From NCBI GenBank assembly GCA_013376735.1, contig VINJ01000001.1, positions 1,612,001-1,676,000 on the forward strand: DNA of 64,000 nt, read 5' to 3'. The notes under the pieces are model-generated. The model was given only the letters and a program-made list of their open reading frames with translations. It searched no databases and was not told the origin of the DNA. The DNA comes from a bacterium Scap17 (GTDB lineage Bacteria > Pseudomonadota > Gammaproteobacteria > Pseudomonadales > Halomonadaceae). A program made the position numbers and the translations under genes. Of this stretch, positions 44,399 to 52,662 are shown one piece after another (position 1 is the first letter of the stretch; every line of letters begins with the position of its first letter).

Positions 44399-45112
44399 AT
44401 GAGTGATGCGTATTACCTCCACCTTACCGATCGCCTGCGCGAACAGCTGAAGGACCCTGATGCCTTTGAAGAGGGGCGGTTGCCTTCTGAGCGCGTGCTG
44501 GCCGAGCGCTTCGACACCACGCGCGTGACGTTGCGTCAGGCGTTGGGGCAGCTGGAGGGAGAAGGGCGCATTCATCGCAGCAATCGGCGTGGGTGGTTCG
44601 TGTCGCCGCCGCGGCTGGATTACGACCCCACGCGTGACTCCGGCTTCAATGACTATGTGACGGCGCAGGGGCGACGCCCACGGACGGAAGTGCTGTTGAC
44701 CGATGTTCAGACCTACCCACCGGCTGCGCAAGCGCTGGGCCTGGCGGCCCAGACACCGCTCTATCACATACGCCGCCGGCGTTTCGTGGATGAGCGCGCC
44801 GTGCTCAGCGAGTCGATGTGGGTGGTGCCGGAGCGCGCCCCTGGACTGCTCGAGGAGGGCCAGTTCGGGGTGTCACTGTGGGCGGAGCTGCGCGGACGCT
44901 ATGGCCTCACGCTGGCCCATCGTGAGCTGCGCTTCTACTCCGAGTCGCTGGGAGAGCAGGCCGCCCGGGAGCTGGGGGTCGCCATGGGTAGCCCCGGTCT
45001 GACCGTGCGTCGCGCTACCTTCGATGAGCAGCATCGTCCCATCGGCTATGACGAAGAGCGCTGGCTGCACAATGCGCTGTGCATCACCGTCACGCTCAAG
45101 AACAAGCCCTGA
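44399..45112 (+). CDS. phnR: GntR-family (UTRA) regulator, PhnR-like
   Basis: A 237-residue HutC-type GntR protein: winged helix at RLPSERVLAERFDTTRVTLR, then QALGQLEGEGRIHRSNRRGW, and a C-terminal UTRA domain (TPLYHIRRRRFVDERAVLSE, then PIGYDEERW). It is upstream of, and co-directional with, a 2-aminoethylphosphonate importer and PhnWX, so it is the likely regulator of that regulon. The palindrome TGGTATATACCA at 45206 and 49300 is its probable site. The symbol is assigned from context. Confidence 0.85.
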   Translation: MSDAYYLHLTDRLREQLKDPDAFEEGRLPSERVLAERFDTTRVTLRQALGQLEGEGRIHRSNRRGWFVSPPRLDYDPTRDSGFNDYVTAQGRRPRTEVLLTDVQTYPPAAQALGLAAQTPLYHIRRRRFVDERAVLSESMWVVPERAPGLLEEGQFGVSLWAELRGRYGLTLAHRELRFYSESLGEQAARELGVAMGSPGLTVRRATFDEQHRPIGYDEERWLHNALCITVTLKNKP

Positions 45113-45205
45113 ACCCGCGCTGCAGGGACACTATATGAGGTAACACTGTTTCACTGGGCCTTCAACTGACTGTCACGGGGGTGTCATTCGGCCAGCCCAT
45201 ACTCT

Positions 45206-45217
45206 TGGTATATACCA
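45206..45217. promoter_or_regulatory. GntR operator TGGTATATACCA (copy 1)
   Basis: A perfect 12-bp palindrome 40 bases before the importer start, also usable as part of a -10 box (TATATA). The identical 12-mer precedes phnW at 49300-49311. Two exact copies before the two blocks of one pathway argue strongly for a shared regulator site. Confidence 0.8.
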
Positions 45218-45257
45218 GATGGCGAGAGCCATTCATTCCAAGCGTTGGAGAGTCCCG

Positions 45258-46289
45258 ATGTCCTTCTTGACCCGTTCCTTGCTGGCCAGTGCCGTTGGTC
45301 TGGTCGTTTCCCTCAATGTCCAGGCGGCCACCGAGCTCACCGTCTATACCGCGGTGGAGTCCGATGATCTGCAGAAATATGCCGAGCGCTTCCAGCAGGC
45401 GCATCCGGATATCGACATCAAATGGGTGCGCGACTCCACGGGCGTGATCACCGCACGATTGCTTGCCGAGAAGGACAACCCGCAGGCGGATGTGGTGTGG
45501 GGCCTGGCCGCGACCAGCCTGCTGGTGCTCGAGAAGGAAGGCATGCTGGCACGCTATGCCCCCAAGGGAGTCGAGGCGCTGGATAGCAAGTTCGTCGATC
45601 CCGCCTACCGTGATGGCCAGGACCCGTCCTGGGTCGGGATGGACGCCTGGGTCGCCTCGCTCTGCTACAACACCGTCGAAGGTGAGCGACTGGGAGTGCC
45701 CAAGCCGACGTCCTGGGAAGACCTCACGCGTCCCGAGTTCAAGGGCCACGTGATCATGCCCAACCCGAGTTCTTCCGGTACCGGCTATCTGGATGTCGCC
45801 AGCTGGTTGCAGCTGTGGGGTGATGAGGGCGGCTGGGATTACATGGACCGCCTGCACGACAACATTGCCCGCTACACCCACTCAGGCTCCGCGCCCTGCA
45901 ACCTGGCCGGTTCCGGCGAGGCCGTGGTCGGTGTGTCCTTCGCCTTCCGAGGCGCACGTCTCAAGGCGCAGGGCGCACCGGTGGACCTGGTCTTCCCCGA
46001 GGAAGGGCTGGGCTGGGACATGGAAGCCGCGGCGATCATGAAGGGCACCGACAAGCGTGAGGCGGCGCAGACACTGATGGATTGGGCAGTCTCCAAGCCG
46101 GCCAATGAACTCTACAACGAAGGCTATGCGGTCGTGGCCTATCCAGGGGTGGCCAAGCCGATCGAGCATTATCCGGCCAATATCACCGAGATGATGATCG
46201 AGGCTGACTTTGCCAAGGCGGCCAACCAGCGGGATGAAGTGCTCGCCGAATGGCAGCGCCGTTACGACGGCAAGTCCGACAGTCAGTAA
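45258..46289 (+). CDS. aepX: 2-aminoethylphosphonate ABC importer, substrate-binding protein
   Basis: A 343-residue periplasmic binding protein of the iron/AfuA-like class used by marine 2-aminoethylphosphonate importers. A signal peptide covers residues 1-23 (SLLASAVGLVVSLNVQA). Then come TELTVYTAVESDDLQKYAER, WVRDSTGVITARLLAE and GHVIMPNPSSSGTGYLDVAS. The ATG at 45258 has GGAGAG upstream. The ATPase and permease genes follow, then PhnW and PhnX, which fixes the substrate. A stem-loop sits between this gene and the ATPase gene. Confidence 0.87.
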   Translation: MSFLTRSLLASAVGLVVSLNVQAATELTVYTAVESDDLQKYAERFQQAHPDIDIKWVRDSTGVITARLLAEKDNPQADVVWGLAATSLLVLEKEGMLARYAPKGVEALDSKFVDPAYRDGQDPSWVGMDAWVASLCYNTVEGERLGVPKPTSWEDLTRPEFKGHVIMPNPSSSGTGYLDVASWLQLWGDEGGWDYMDRLHDNIARYTHSGSAPCNLAGSGEAVVGVSFAFRGARLKAQGAPVDLVFPEEGLGWDMEAAAIMKGTDKREAAQTLMDWAVSKPANELYNEGYAVVAYPGVAKPIEHYPANITEMMIEADFAKAANQRDEVLAEWQRRYDGKSDSQ

Positions 46290-46315
46290 GTCACGCCCAG
46301 CCACCTTCGTCATTT

Positions 46316-46336
46316 CCCCGGCGCCTTGCGCCGGGG
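46316..46336 (+). promoter_or_regulatory. intercistronic hairpin between binding protein and ATPase genes
   Basis: CCCCGGCGC and GCGCCGGGG pair around CTT. Such hairpins after binding-protein genes usually protect the upstream message or reduce read-through, giving more binding protein than membrane parts. Confidence 0.7.
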
Positions 46337-46351
46337 TCGGGAGTTTCTCGC

Positions 46352-47575
46352 ATGTCTCTTGTGACCGCACCCCCGCGTCATCACGCCTCGCGTCAAGCGC
46401 CGCCAGCGACTGCTGGCGCCTCGCCTCGCGCGGCCACCGCCCCTGCAGCCCGGGCACCTGCGCGTGACGCAGCGCCTCAGGCACCCATCTCGCGTTCTGC
46501 GTCGTCAGACAGCATCCACCTCAAGATCAGCGGCCTCACCAAGCGCTATGGCCAGTTCACGGCCCTGAGCGAGATCGACCTCGCGATCCGCGAAGGCGAA
46601 TTCGTGTGCTTCCTCGGCCCCTCCGGCTGTGGCAAGACCACCTTGCTGCGCGCCATCGCCGGGCTTGCGCCCCAGAGCGAAGGCACCATCCACCAGCGCG
46701 ACCGGGACATCTCGCGTCTGCCGCCCCAGGCGCGCGACTTCGGCATCGTCTTCCAGTCCTATGCGCTGTTCCCCAATCTCACCGTGTTCGACAACGTGGC
46801 CTATGGGCTGCGCAATCGGCGCGATGCGCGTGATGCGATGCGCCGCCGCGTGACGGAGCTGCTCACCCTGGTGGACCTGGCCGGCAGTGAAGGCAAGTAT
46901 CCGGCGGCCCTTTCCGGGGGCCAGCAGCAACGCGTGGCACTGGCGCGGGCGCTGGCGACCGAGCCGGGGCTGCTGTTGCTCGATGAGCCGCTGTCGGCAC
47001 TGGATGCGCGCGTACGTCTGCATCTGCGCAGTCAGATCAAGGCACTGCAGGCACGGCTGGGCGTCACCACCATCATGGTGACCCACGACCAGGAAGAGGC
47101 CCTGGCCATGGCGGACCGCATCGTGGTGATGAACCATGGCGTGATCGAGCAGATCGGCACCCCCGCCGAGATCTATCGTCAGCCGGCGAGCGCCTTCGTG
47201 GCCGAATTCATCGGCAGCATGAACTTCCTGCAATGCTGTCCCGAGAACGCCAGTACCCTGCGTCTGGGTCAGCAGCATCTGGAATGCGCGGCGCATGATC
47301 TTGAGGGTCTGGATCAGGCGCGTCTGGCCATTCGCCCGGAAGCCGTCTCGCTGTGCGCAGTGGGTGAGGGGCTGTCGGCGCAGGTGGAGCACGTCGAGTT
47401 TCTCGGTGCCTTCCTGCGTATCACTCTGACGCTTGAGGGCTGTGGGCAGACACTGTCGGCGGATGTGGCGCTACAGAACAGTGAGTCACTGGGCGTGCGG
47501 GTCGGTGCCCGGGTGGGTGTGCGTCTGCCGTCCGAGGCGATCCGCCTGTACCCGCTGGTGGAGGAGCAGGCATGA
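46352..47575 (+). CDS. aepV: 2-aminoethylphosphonate ABC importer, ATP-binding protein
   Basis: A 407-residue ABC ATPase with Walker A GPSGCGKTT, Q-loop FQSYALFPNLTV, signature LSGGQQQRVALARAL, Walker B LLLLDEPLSALD and switch His in VTHDQEEALAMA. A C-terminal TOBE-like domain follows (about 290-405). The first 55 residues are unusually Ala/Pro/Arg-rich and precede the conserved SIHLKISGLTKRYGQF, so the true start may be later. It overlaps the permease start (ATGA). Confidence 0.92.
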   Translation: MSLVTAPPRHHASRQAPPATAGASPRAATAPAARAPARDAAPQAPISRSASSDSIHLKISGLTKRYGQFTALSEIDLAIREGEFVCFLGPSGCGKTTLLRAIAGLAPQSEGTIHQRDRDISRLPPQARDFGIVFQSYALFPNLTVFDNVAYGLRNRRDARDAMRRRVTELLTLVDLAGSEGKYPAALSGGQQQRVALARALATEPGLLLLDEPLSALDARVRLHLRSQIKALQARLGVTTIMVTHDQEEALAMADRIVVMNHGVIEQIGTPAEIYRQPASAFVAEFIGSMNFLQCCPENASTLRLGQQHLECAAHDLEGLDQARLAIRPEAVSLCAVGEGLSAQVEHVEFLGAFLRITLTLEGCGQTLSADVALQNSESLGVRVGARVGVRLPSEAIRLYPLVEEQA

Positions 47576-49263
47576 TGGCGCGCGCATTGCCCTTGCAGGG
47601 GCGGCTGTCAGGCGAGTCCGGCTTGCGTCTGTTGATGTTGCTGCTGGCCTTGGCGTTGCTGGTCATCGGGCTGCTGTTGCCGCTGGCCACCATGCTGATC
47701 AAGAGCGTGCAGGACCGCAGCGGCGACTTCGTCGGCCTGGCCAACTTCGCGCGCTATGTGCAGACGCCGGCGCTGGTCGGCTCGATCATCAATTCCGTCA
47801 GCATCGCGTTGATCAGTACCCTGACGGTGGTGAGTCTGGCCTTCCTGTGCGCGTACGGCATCACCCGCACCTGCATGCCGGGCAAGCGCGTCTTCCGCAT
47901 GCTGTCCATCCTGCCGCTACTGGCACCGTCACTGCTGCCAGCCATCAGTCTGGTGTATCTGTTCGGCAATCAGGGCTGGTTCAAGGATGTGCTGCTGGGG
48001 GAGAGCATCTACGGCCCCATCGGCATCGTGATGGGCATGACCTTCTGGATCTTCCCGCATGCGCTGATGATCATGATGACGGCGCTCAGCAACAGCGATG
48101 CCCGTCTCTATGAAGCCGCGGATGCGCTGGGAACGCCCAAATGGCGCAGCTTTCTGACCATCACCTTGCCGGGCGCGCGCTACGGCATCATCTCCTGTGC
48201 CTTCGTGGCCTTCACGCTGGCGATCACCGATTTCGGCGTGCCGAAGATCATCGGCGGGCAGTTCAGTGTGCTGGCCACCGATGTCTATCGTCAGGTGGTG
48301 GGGCAGCAGAACTTCCAGATGGGCGCGGTGGTCAGCGTCATCCTGCTGTTGCCGGCCTTGCTGTCCTTCGCGGTGGACCGCTGGATCCAGCGCCGTCAGG
48401 TCGCGCAGCTCTCGGCGCGCGCCGTGCCCTGGCAGCCGACACCAAGCCCGCTGCGTGACTGGGGCTTCGCGTTGCTCTGCTATGGCGTGGCCGCCGCGAT
48501 TCTGGCCGTGATCGGCACCGCCATCTATGCCTCGCTCGTGCAGTTCTGGCCCTACAACCTGAGCCTGACCCTGGATCACTACGCCTTCAAGGCGCTGGCG
48601 GGCGGTGGCTGGGACGCGTGGCTCAACTCGCTGACGCTGGCCTTCTGGGTCACCTTGATCGGCACGCTGGTCATCTTCTTCAATGCCTGGCTGACCGAGA
48701 AGAGTCAGGGCTATCGCCCGCTGCGCCAGGGACTGCACTTCATGGCGATGATGCCGATGGCCGTGCCGGGCATGGTGCTGGGTCTGTCCTACATCTTCTA
48801 CTTCAACCAGGCCGACAACCCGCTGAACTGGATCTACGGCACCTTCGCGATTCTGGTGCTCAACACCCTGGTGCATTTCTATACCGTCTGCCACCTGACC
48901 TCGGTGACTGCGCTCAAGCAGCTTGATGGGGAATTCGAGGCGGTCGGTGCCTCACTCAAGGTGCCGTTCTGGAAGACCTTCTGCCACATCACCTTGCCGG
49001 TATCCCTGCCGTCAGTGCTGGATATCTCGGCCTATCTGTTCATGAACGCGATGACGACCGTCTCGGCGGTGGTATTTCTCTACAACAGCGATACCCGACT
49101 GGCCTCCATCGCGGTGATGCATCTTGACGAAGCCGGGCACTTCGCCAGTGCGGCCGCCATGGCAGTGCTGATCTTCTTCACCTGTCTGGGCGTCAAGCTG
49201 CTGCATGCGGTGGTCAGTCATCTGCTATTGACCCGTGCCCAACGCTGGCGACAGGCGACCTGA
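47572..49263 (+). CDS. aepW: 2-aminoethylphosphonate ABC importer, fused permease
   Basis: A 563-residue double permease: two BPD-transport domains in one chain, each with an EAA-type loop (LYEAADALGTPKWRSFLTIT near 182-201 and EFEAVGASLKVPFWKTFCHI near 452-471). It has 12 membrane segments. The fused form is typical of iron/AfuB-like and AepW-type importers. It starts within the end of the ATPase gene. The stop at 49263 is followed closely by the operator of phnW. Confidence 0.9.
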   Translation: MMARALPLQGRLSGESGLRLLMLLLALALLVIGLLLPLATMLIKSVQDRSGDFVGLANFARYVQTPALVGSIINSVSIALISTLTVVSLAFLCAYGITRTCMPGKRVFRMLSILPLLAPSLLPAISLVYLFGNQGWFKDVLLGESIYGPIGIVMGMTFWIFPHALMIMMTALSNSDARLYEAADALGTPKWRSFLTITLPGARYGIISCAFVAFTLAITDFGVPKIIGGQFSVLATDVYRQVVGQQNFQMGAVVSVILLLPALLSFAVDRWIQRRQVAQLSARAVPWQPTPSPLRDWGFALLCYGVAAAILAVIGTAIYASLVQFWPYNLSLTLDHYAFKALAGGGWDAWLNSLTLAFWVTLIGTLVIFFNAWLTEKSQGYRPLRQGLHFMAMMPMAVPGMVLGLSYIFYFNQADNPLNWIYGTFAILVLNTLVHFYTVCHLTSVTALKQLDGEFEAVGASLKVPFWKTFCHITLPVSLPSVLDISAYLFMNAMTTVSAVVFLYNSDTRLASIAVMHLDEAGHFASAAAMAVLIFFTCLGVKLLHAVVSHLLLTRAQRWRQAT

Positions 49264-49299
49264 TACCCCGTTGGCCGTCTTTTTTTTGTGTAAATTAAC

Positions 49300-49311
49300 T
49301 GGTATATACCA
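49300..49311. promoter_or_regulatory. GntR operator TGGTATATACCA (copy 2), touching the phnW start
   Basis: The same 12-bp palindrome as at 45206. It ends on the base directly before the phnW ATG, where a ribosome binding site should be. No Shine-Dalgarno sequence is visible. A T-run ends 10-15 bases earlier. Confidence 0.8.
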
Positions 49312-50451
49312 ATGAGTATTCAACATCCGTACTTGCTGACTCCCGGCCCCTTGACCACCAGTGCGAGCGTCAAGGCCGCCATGATGAAGGACTGGGGCTC
49401 CTGGGATCAGGACTTCAACACCAAGACCGCCGAGATCTGCCAGCAGTTGCTCCGCTGTGCCAATGCCAGTGAGCACCATGAGTGCGTGCCGATGCAGGGC
49501 AGCGGTACCTTCGCGGTCGAGGCGGCGCTGGGCAGTCTGATCGAGCCGACGAGTACGACGCTGGTGCTGGTCAATGGCGCCTATGGCAAACGGCTGGTCA
49601 GTCTGCTGACCCGCATGGGGCGCGACTGCGACGTGCTGGCGTGGGGCGATGCCGAGGCGCCGTGTGCCAAGGCCGTGGCCGACAGACTCGCGGCAAGGCC
49701 CGAGATCGGCCATGTCGCCATGATTCATTGCGAGACAAGCTCGGGGATGCTCAATCCGGTGGCGGACATCGCCGAGGTGGTGGCAGCACACGGTCGTGAG
49801 CTGATCCTCGATTCGATGAGTGGCTTCGGGGCGCTGGAGATCGATGCGCAACGTACTCCGTTTCTGGCGCTGATCTCCTCGGCCAACAAATGCTTCGAGG
49901 GGGTACCGGGGTTCGGCTTCGTGATCGCCCGGCGCGATGCGCTGCAGGCGGCACAGGGGCGTAGCCACTCATTGTCGCTGGACCTGCACGATCAATGGCA
50001 GTACCTCAAGCGCACTGGGCAATGGCGTTATACCCCGCCGACTCACGTGGTGGCGGCGTTTCACCAGGCGCTGAAGGAACACGCCGAGGAGGGCGGCGTC
50101 GCGGGTCGCCACGCCCGGTATCGCGCCAACATGCAGCGACTGGTGGCAGGCATGCGTCAGCGCGGCTTCACGACCCTGCTCGACGATGCCTGGCTGTCGC
50201 CGATCATCACCACCTTCCTGAGCCCGGCACACCCGGACTTCGACTTTTCCCGTTTCTACGCCGAGCTCAAGGCACGTGGCTTCATCATCTACCCGGGCAA
50301 GCTCACCGACGTGGAGAGCTTCCGCATCGGCAGCATCGGGCAGCTGGATGTCCGCGTGATGGATCAACTTCTGGCCGCCGTGGATGACGCGCTGGCCACC
50401 CTGGGTGTCGACGATGCCCGCCCGTGCGCTGACGCTGTCGCACTTAACTGA
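49312..50451 (+). CDS. phnW: 2-aminoethylphosphonate:pyruvate aminotransferase
   Basis: A 379-residue PLP enzyme that turns 2-aminoethylphosphonate and pyruvate into phosphonoacetaldehyde and alanine. The N-terminal [59 protein letters not shown] and the PLP lysine in [20 protein letters not shown] are those of PhnW. The ATG is fixed by the conserved N-terminus but has no ribosome binding site; the regulator palindrome abuts it. PhnX follows after 13 bases. Confidence 0.95.
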   Translation: MSIQHPYLLTPGPLTTSASVKAAMMKDWGSWDQDFNTKTAEICQQLLRCANASEHHECVPMQGSGTFAVEAALGSLIEPTSTTLVLVNGAYGKRLVSLLTRMGRDCDVLAWGDAEAPCAKAVADRLAARPEIGHVAMIHCETSSGMLNPVADIAEVVAAHGRELILDSMSGFGALEIDAQRTPFLALISSANKCFEGVPGFGFVIARRDALQAAQGRSHSLSLDLHDQWQYLKRTGQWRYTPPTHVVAAFHQALKEHAEEGGVAGRHARYRANMQRLVAGMRQRGFTTLLDDAWLSPIITTFLSPAHPDFDFSRFYAELKARGFIIYPGKLTDVESFRIGSIGQLDVRVMDQLLAAVDDALATLGVDDARPCADAVALN

Positions 50452-50464
50452 CTGGAGAACTGTC

Positions 50465-51283
50465 ATGCAATATCACACCCCGGATCGCCTGCAGGCTGCC
50501 ATCTTCGACTGGGCCGGCACCCTGGTGGATTTCGGCTCCTTCGCGCCGACCCAGATCTTCGTCGAGGCCTTCGCGGAAATCGGCGTGGCTATCAGTCTGG
50601 AAGAGGCGCGCGGCCCGATGGGCATGGGCAAATGGGAACACATCCGCACCCTGTGTGATGACCCTGCGATCGCGGCCCGTTTCGAGGCGGCCCGTGGCCA
50701 CGCCCCCAGTGATGCCGATGTCACGGCGCTTTATGAGCGATTCATGCCGCTGCAGATCGACAAGATCGGGGCGCACTCCGCACTGATTCCCGGTGCGCTC
50801 GAGGTCATCAACGGGTTGCGCGACAAGGGCATCAAGATCGGCTCATGCTCCGGCTACCCCCGCGAGGTGCTCGAGCAGGTGGTCGCACGGGGCAAGGGCA
50901 ATGGGCTGGTGGTGGACCATGTCGTGGCCACCGATGAGGTGCCCAAGGGGCGACCCTCTCCGGCGCAGTCTCTGGCCAATGTCATCGCGCTGGGCATCAC
51001 TGACGTGGCGGCCTGCGTGAAGGTGGATGACACGGCGCCGGGGCTGCTGGAAGGTCGCAGTGCCGGCATGTGGACGGTCGCGCTGACCTGCTCCGGCAAC
51101 GCCATGGGGCTGGATCACGCGGCGTTCATGGCCCTGTCAGAGGCAGAGCTCAACGAAAGGCGCAGCGCCATCGAAGCTCAGTTCGCGCCATCCGGGCCAC
51201 ACTTCATGATCGACACCATCGCGCAGCTGCCCGAGGTGATCCGCGAGATCGAGGCGCGTCTGGCGCGCGGTGAGCGCCCCTGA
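50465..51283 (+). CDS. phnX: phosphonoacetaldehyde hydrolase (phosphonatase)
   Basis: A 272-residue HAD-superfamily enzyme that cleaves phosphonoacetaldehyde to acetaldehyde and phosphate. The nucleophile Asp15 is in [11 protein letters not shown], the Schiff-base Lys56 is in MGMGKWEHI, and [14 protein letters not shown] and [14 protein letters not shown] complete the HAD motifs. The ATG at 50465 follows GGAGA at 50454. With PhnW it completes the 2-aminoethylphosphonate route to usable phosphate; with the importer and GntR gene it forms one regulon. Confidence 0.95.
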   Translation: MQYHTPDRLQAAIFDWAGTLVDFGSFAPTQIFVEAFAEIGVAISLEEARGPMGMGKWEHIRTLCDDPAIAARFEAARGHAPSDADVTALYERFMPLQIDKIGAHSALIPGALEVINGLRDKGIKIGSCSGYPREVLEQVVARGKGNGLVVDHVVATDEVPKGRPSPAQSLANVIALGITDVAACVKVDDTAPGLLEGRSAGMWTVALTCSGNAMGLDHAAFMALSEAELNERRSAIEAQFAPSGPHFMIDTIAQLPEVIREIEARLARGERP

Positions 51284-51393
51284 CAGCCTGGTGACGGGGC
51301 GGCGACGCCATGCCTGACGCTGCACTGCCTGTCACCTCGCTCGCCCACCTTGATCTACCATTTCACCCCACCACTTCACTCCACCCCTTCAGG

Positions 51394-51433
51394 CGCCAGC
51401 CTCGGGCCCTTGTACCAGGCCTTGAGGCTGGCG
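51394..51433 (+). terminator. stem-loop between phnX and the exporter leader
   Basis: CGCCAGCCTC and GAGGCTGGCG, with inner GGGCC and GGCCT, form a stable hairpin. It can end the phnX transcript or belong to the leader of the next gene; there is no clear T-run, so the role is open. Confidence 0.5.
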
Positions 51434-51457
51434 TCTTCTCGCGAAAGGTAAGGACAT

Positions 51458-51652
51458 ATGCTCATTGGCGATTGCCGCCTGGTTGCCCTGAAAGCCCGTT
51501 ATTTCCTCATGCCCGTCCGCATGCCTGTCCCCATGCACGGGCAAGCTCACTCTCACGCCCAATTTCATGTTCAGGCCCAATCTCATGTTCAAGCTCAAGC
51601 TCAAGCTCAAGCTCAAGATCAAGCCCACACGATTGCCGTGAGTGCCCCTTGA
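51458..51652 (+). CDS. possible His/Gln-rich leader peptide upstream of the DMT exporter
   Basis: A 64-codon frame with a strong site (AAGGTAAGGA) just before its ATG. It encodes Met/Pro-rich sequence and then a His-Ala-Gln repeat region (GQAHSHAQFHVQAQSHVQAQ and on). Its stop TGA overlaps the TTG start of the exporter gene (TTGA), so it may couple translation of that gene. The codons for the repeat are a hexanucleotide array; length changes by units of six would keep the frame. No known family. It could be chance. Confidence 0.4.
   Translation: MLIGDCRLVALKARYFLMPVRMPVPMHGQAHSHAQFHVQAQSHVQAQAQAQAQDQAHTIAVSAP
51558..51624. repeat. 18-bp and 6-bp tandem repeats (TCAAGC array)
   Basis: Two 18-bp units (51558-51575 and 51576-51593, differing at two bases) run into six TCAAGC units (51589-51624, the fifth being TCAAGA). 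It lies just before the exporter gene. Such short arrays slip during replication. Confidence 0.85.
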
Positions 51653-52545
51653 GCCCACTGGCGCTGGGGCTCATCCTGATCTCGGTCTGTCTGCACGCGG
51701 GCTGGAATCTGCTCGGCAAGGGGAGGGCGCCGTCGCTGGCCTTCTTCATGCTGGCCATGGCCAGTGGTGCGCTGATCTTTGCGCCGCTGCTGGGGCTGGG
51801 GCCGTCGTTTGCCGTGTTGCCCGGTGAATTCTGGGGCTGGCTGGTGGCCACCGGACTCTGTCAGGTGCTCTACATGGGCGGACTTGCCTGGGCCTATGCG
51901 CGCGGCGAGGTCAGTGTGCTGTATCCCATCGCGCGGGCCTTGCCGGTAGTGCTGGTGCCGCTGGTGTCGCTGAGTCTGCTGGGTAGTCAGGCGCTGACAG
52001 TGTTGGATCTGGTCGGTATGGGGCTGATCGTGCTCGGCGCGTTGGTGCTGCCCTTGAGCAGTCCGCAGGGCCTGCGCCCCTCGACCTACCTGTCGCCCGC
52101 GTTGGGGTTCGCGCTGCTGGCAGCAGTCGGCACCACCGGCTATTCGCTGATCGACAAGCAGGCGCTGGATATCATGGTGAGTGTCGGTTACTCGCCCACC
52201 TCGGCGGGCGCTGTCTTCCTGGAGTTGCAGGCCATCATGACCGTCGCCTGGGGCGCACCTCTGGTGATGCTGTTGCCGACTGAGCGTCGTCGCCTGCCGA
52301 TGCTGTGGCGGGGGGAGCGGGGCAGCATGGTGCTGACTGGCGTGATGGTGATGGCGACCTACGGACTGGTGCTGGTTGCCATGACGCTGACGGCGGAGGT
52401 CAGTCTCGTCGTGGCGATGCGTCAACTGTCGATCCCGCTGGGCGTGATGCTCGGCGTGGTCTGGTTGCGCGAGCGAGCGGCGATCGCCAAGTGGATCGGC
52501 ATCGTCATCATGCTGGCGGGGCTGTGGACCGTTGCGCTGATATAA
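51649..52545 (+). CDS. DMT-superfamily (EamA) transporter
   Basis: A ten-helix inner-membrane carrier of about 298 residues with two EamA repeats: ALGLILISVCLHAGWNLLGK, then GLAWAYARGEVSVLYPIARA in the first half, and AAVGTTGYSLIDKQALDIMV, then AEVSLVVAMRQLSIPLGVML in the second. The frame is open far upstream, so the start is uncertain; TTG at 51649 is chosen because it precedes the first helix directly and overlaps the stop of a short upstream frame. It follows phnX on the same strand, but a link to phosphonates is not shown. Confidence 0.82.
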   Translation: MSPLALGLILISVCLHAGWNLLGKGRAPSLAFFMLAMASGALIFAPLLGLGPSFAVLPGEFWGWLVATGLCQVLYMGGLAWAYARGEVSVLYPIARALPVVLVPLVSLSLLGSQALTVLDLVGMGLIVLGALVLPLSSPQGLRPSTYLSPALGFALLAAVGTTGYSLIDKQALDIMVSVGYSPTSAGAVFLELQAIMTVAWGAPLVMLLPTERRRLPMLWRGERGSMVLTGVMVMATYGLVLVAMTLTAEVSLVVAMRQLSIPLGVMLGVVWLRERAAIAKWIGIVIMLAGLWTVALI

Positions 52546-52570
52546 GGAAGGGCGTGGCATGAGGCACAAA

Positions 52571-52604
52571 AAAAGCGAGACAGGCGGCTGCCTGTCTCGC
52601 TTTT
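52571..52604. terminator. bidirectional terminator
   Basis: AAAAGCGAGACAGGC and GCCTGTCTCGCTTTT form a 15-bp stem with a 4-base loop, serving both the exporter gene and the convergent polyol dehydrogenase gene. Confidence 0.95.
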
Positions 52605-52662
52605 GTCTTTCTGCGGGCGCTGGCGGGGCATCATGCTGTCGTGAGCCCTTTCACCGCCATGC

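Noticed and set aside
51589..51624. TCAAGC array as a CRISPR-like repeat
   Set aside because: The units are adjacent with no spacers and only six bases long.
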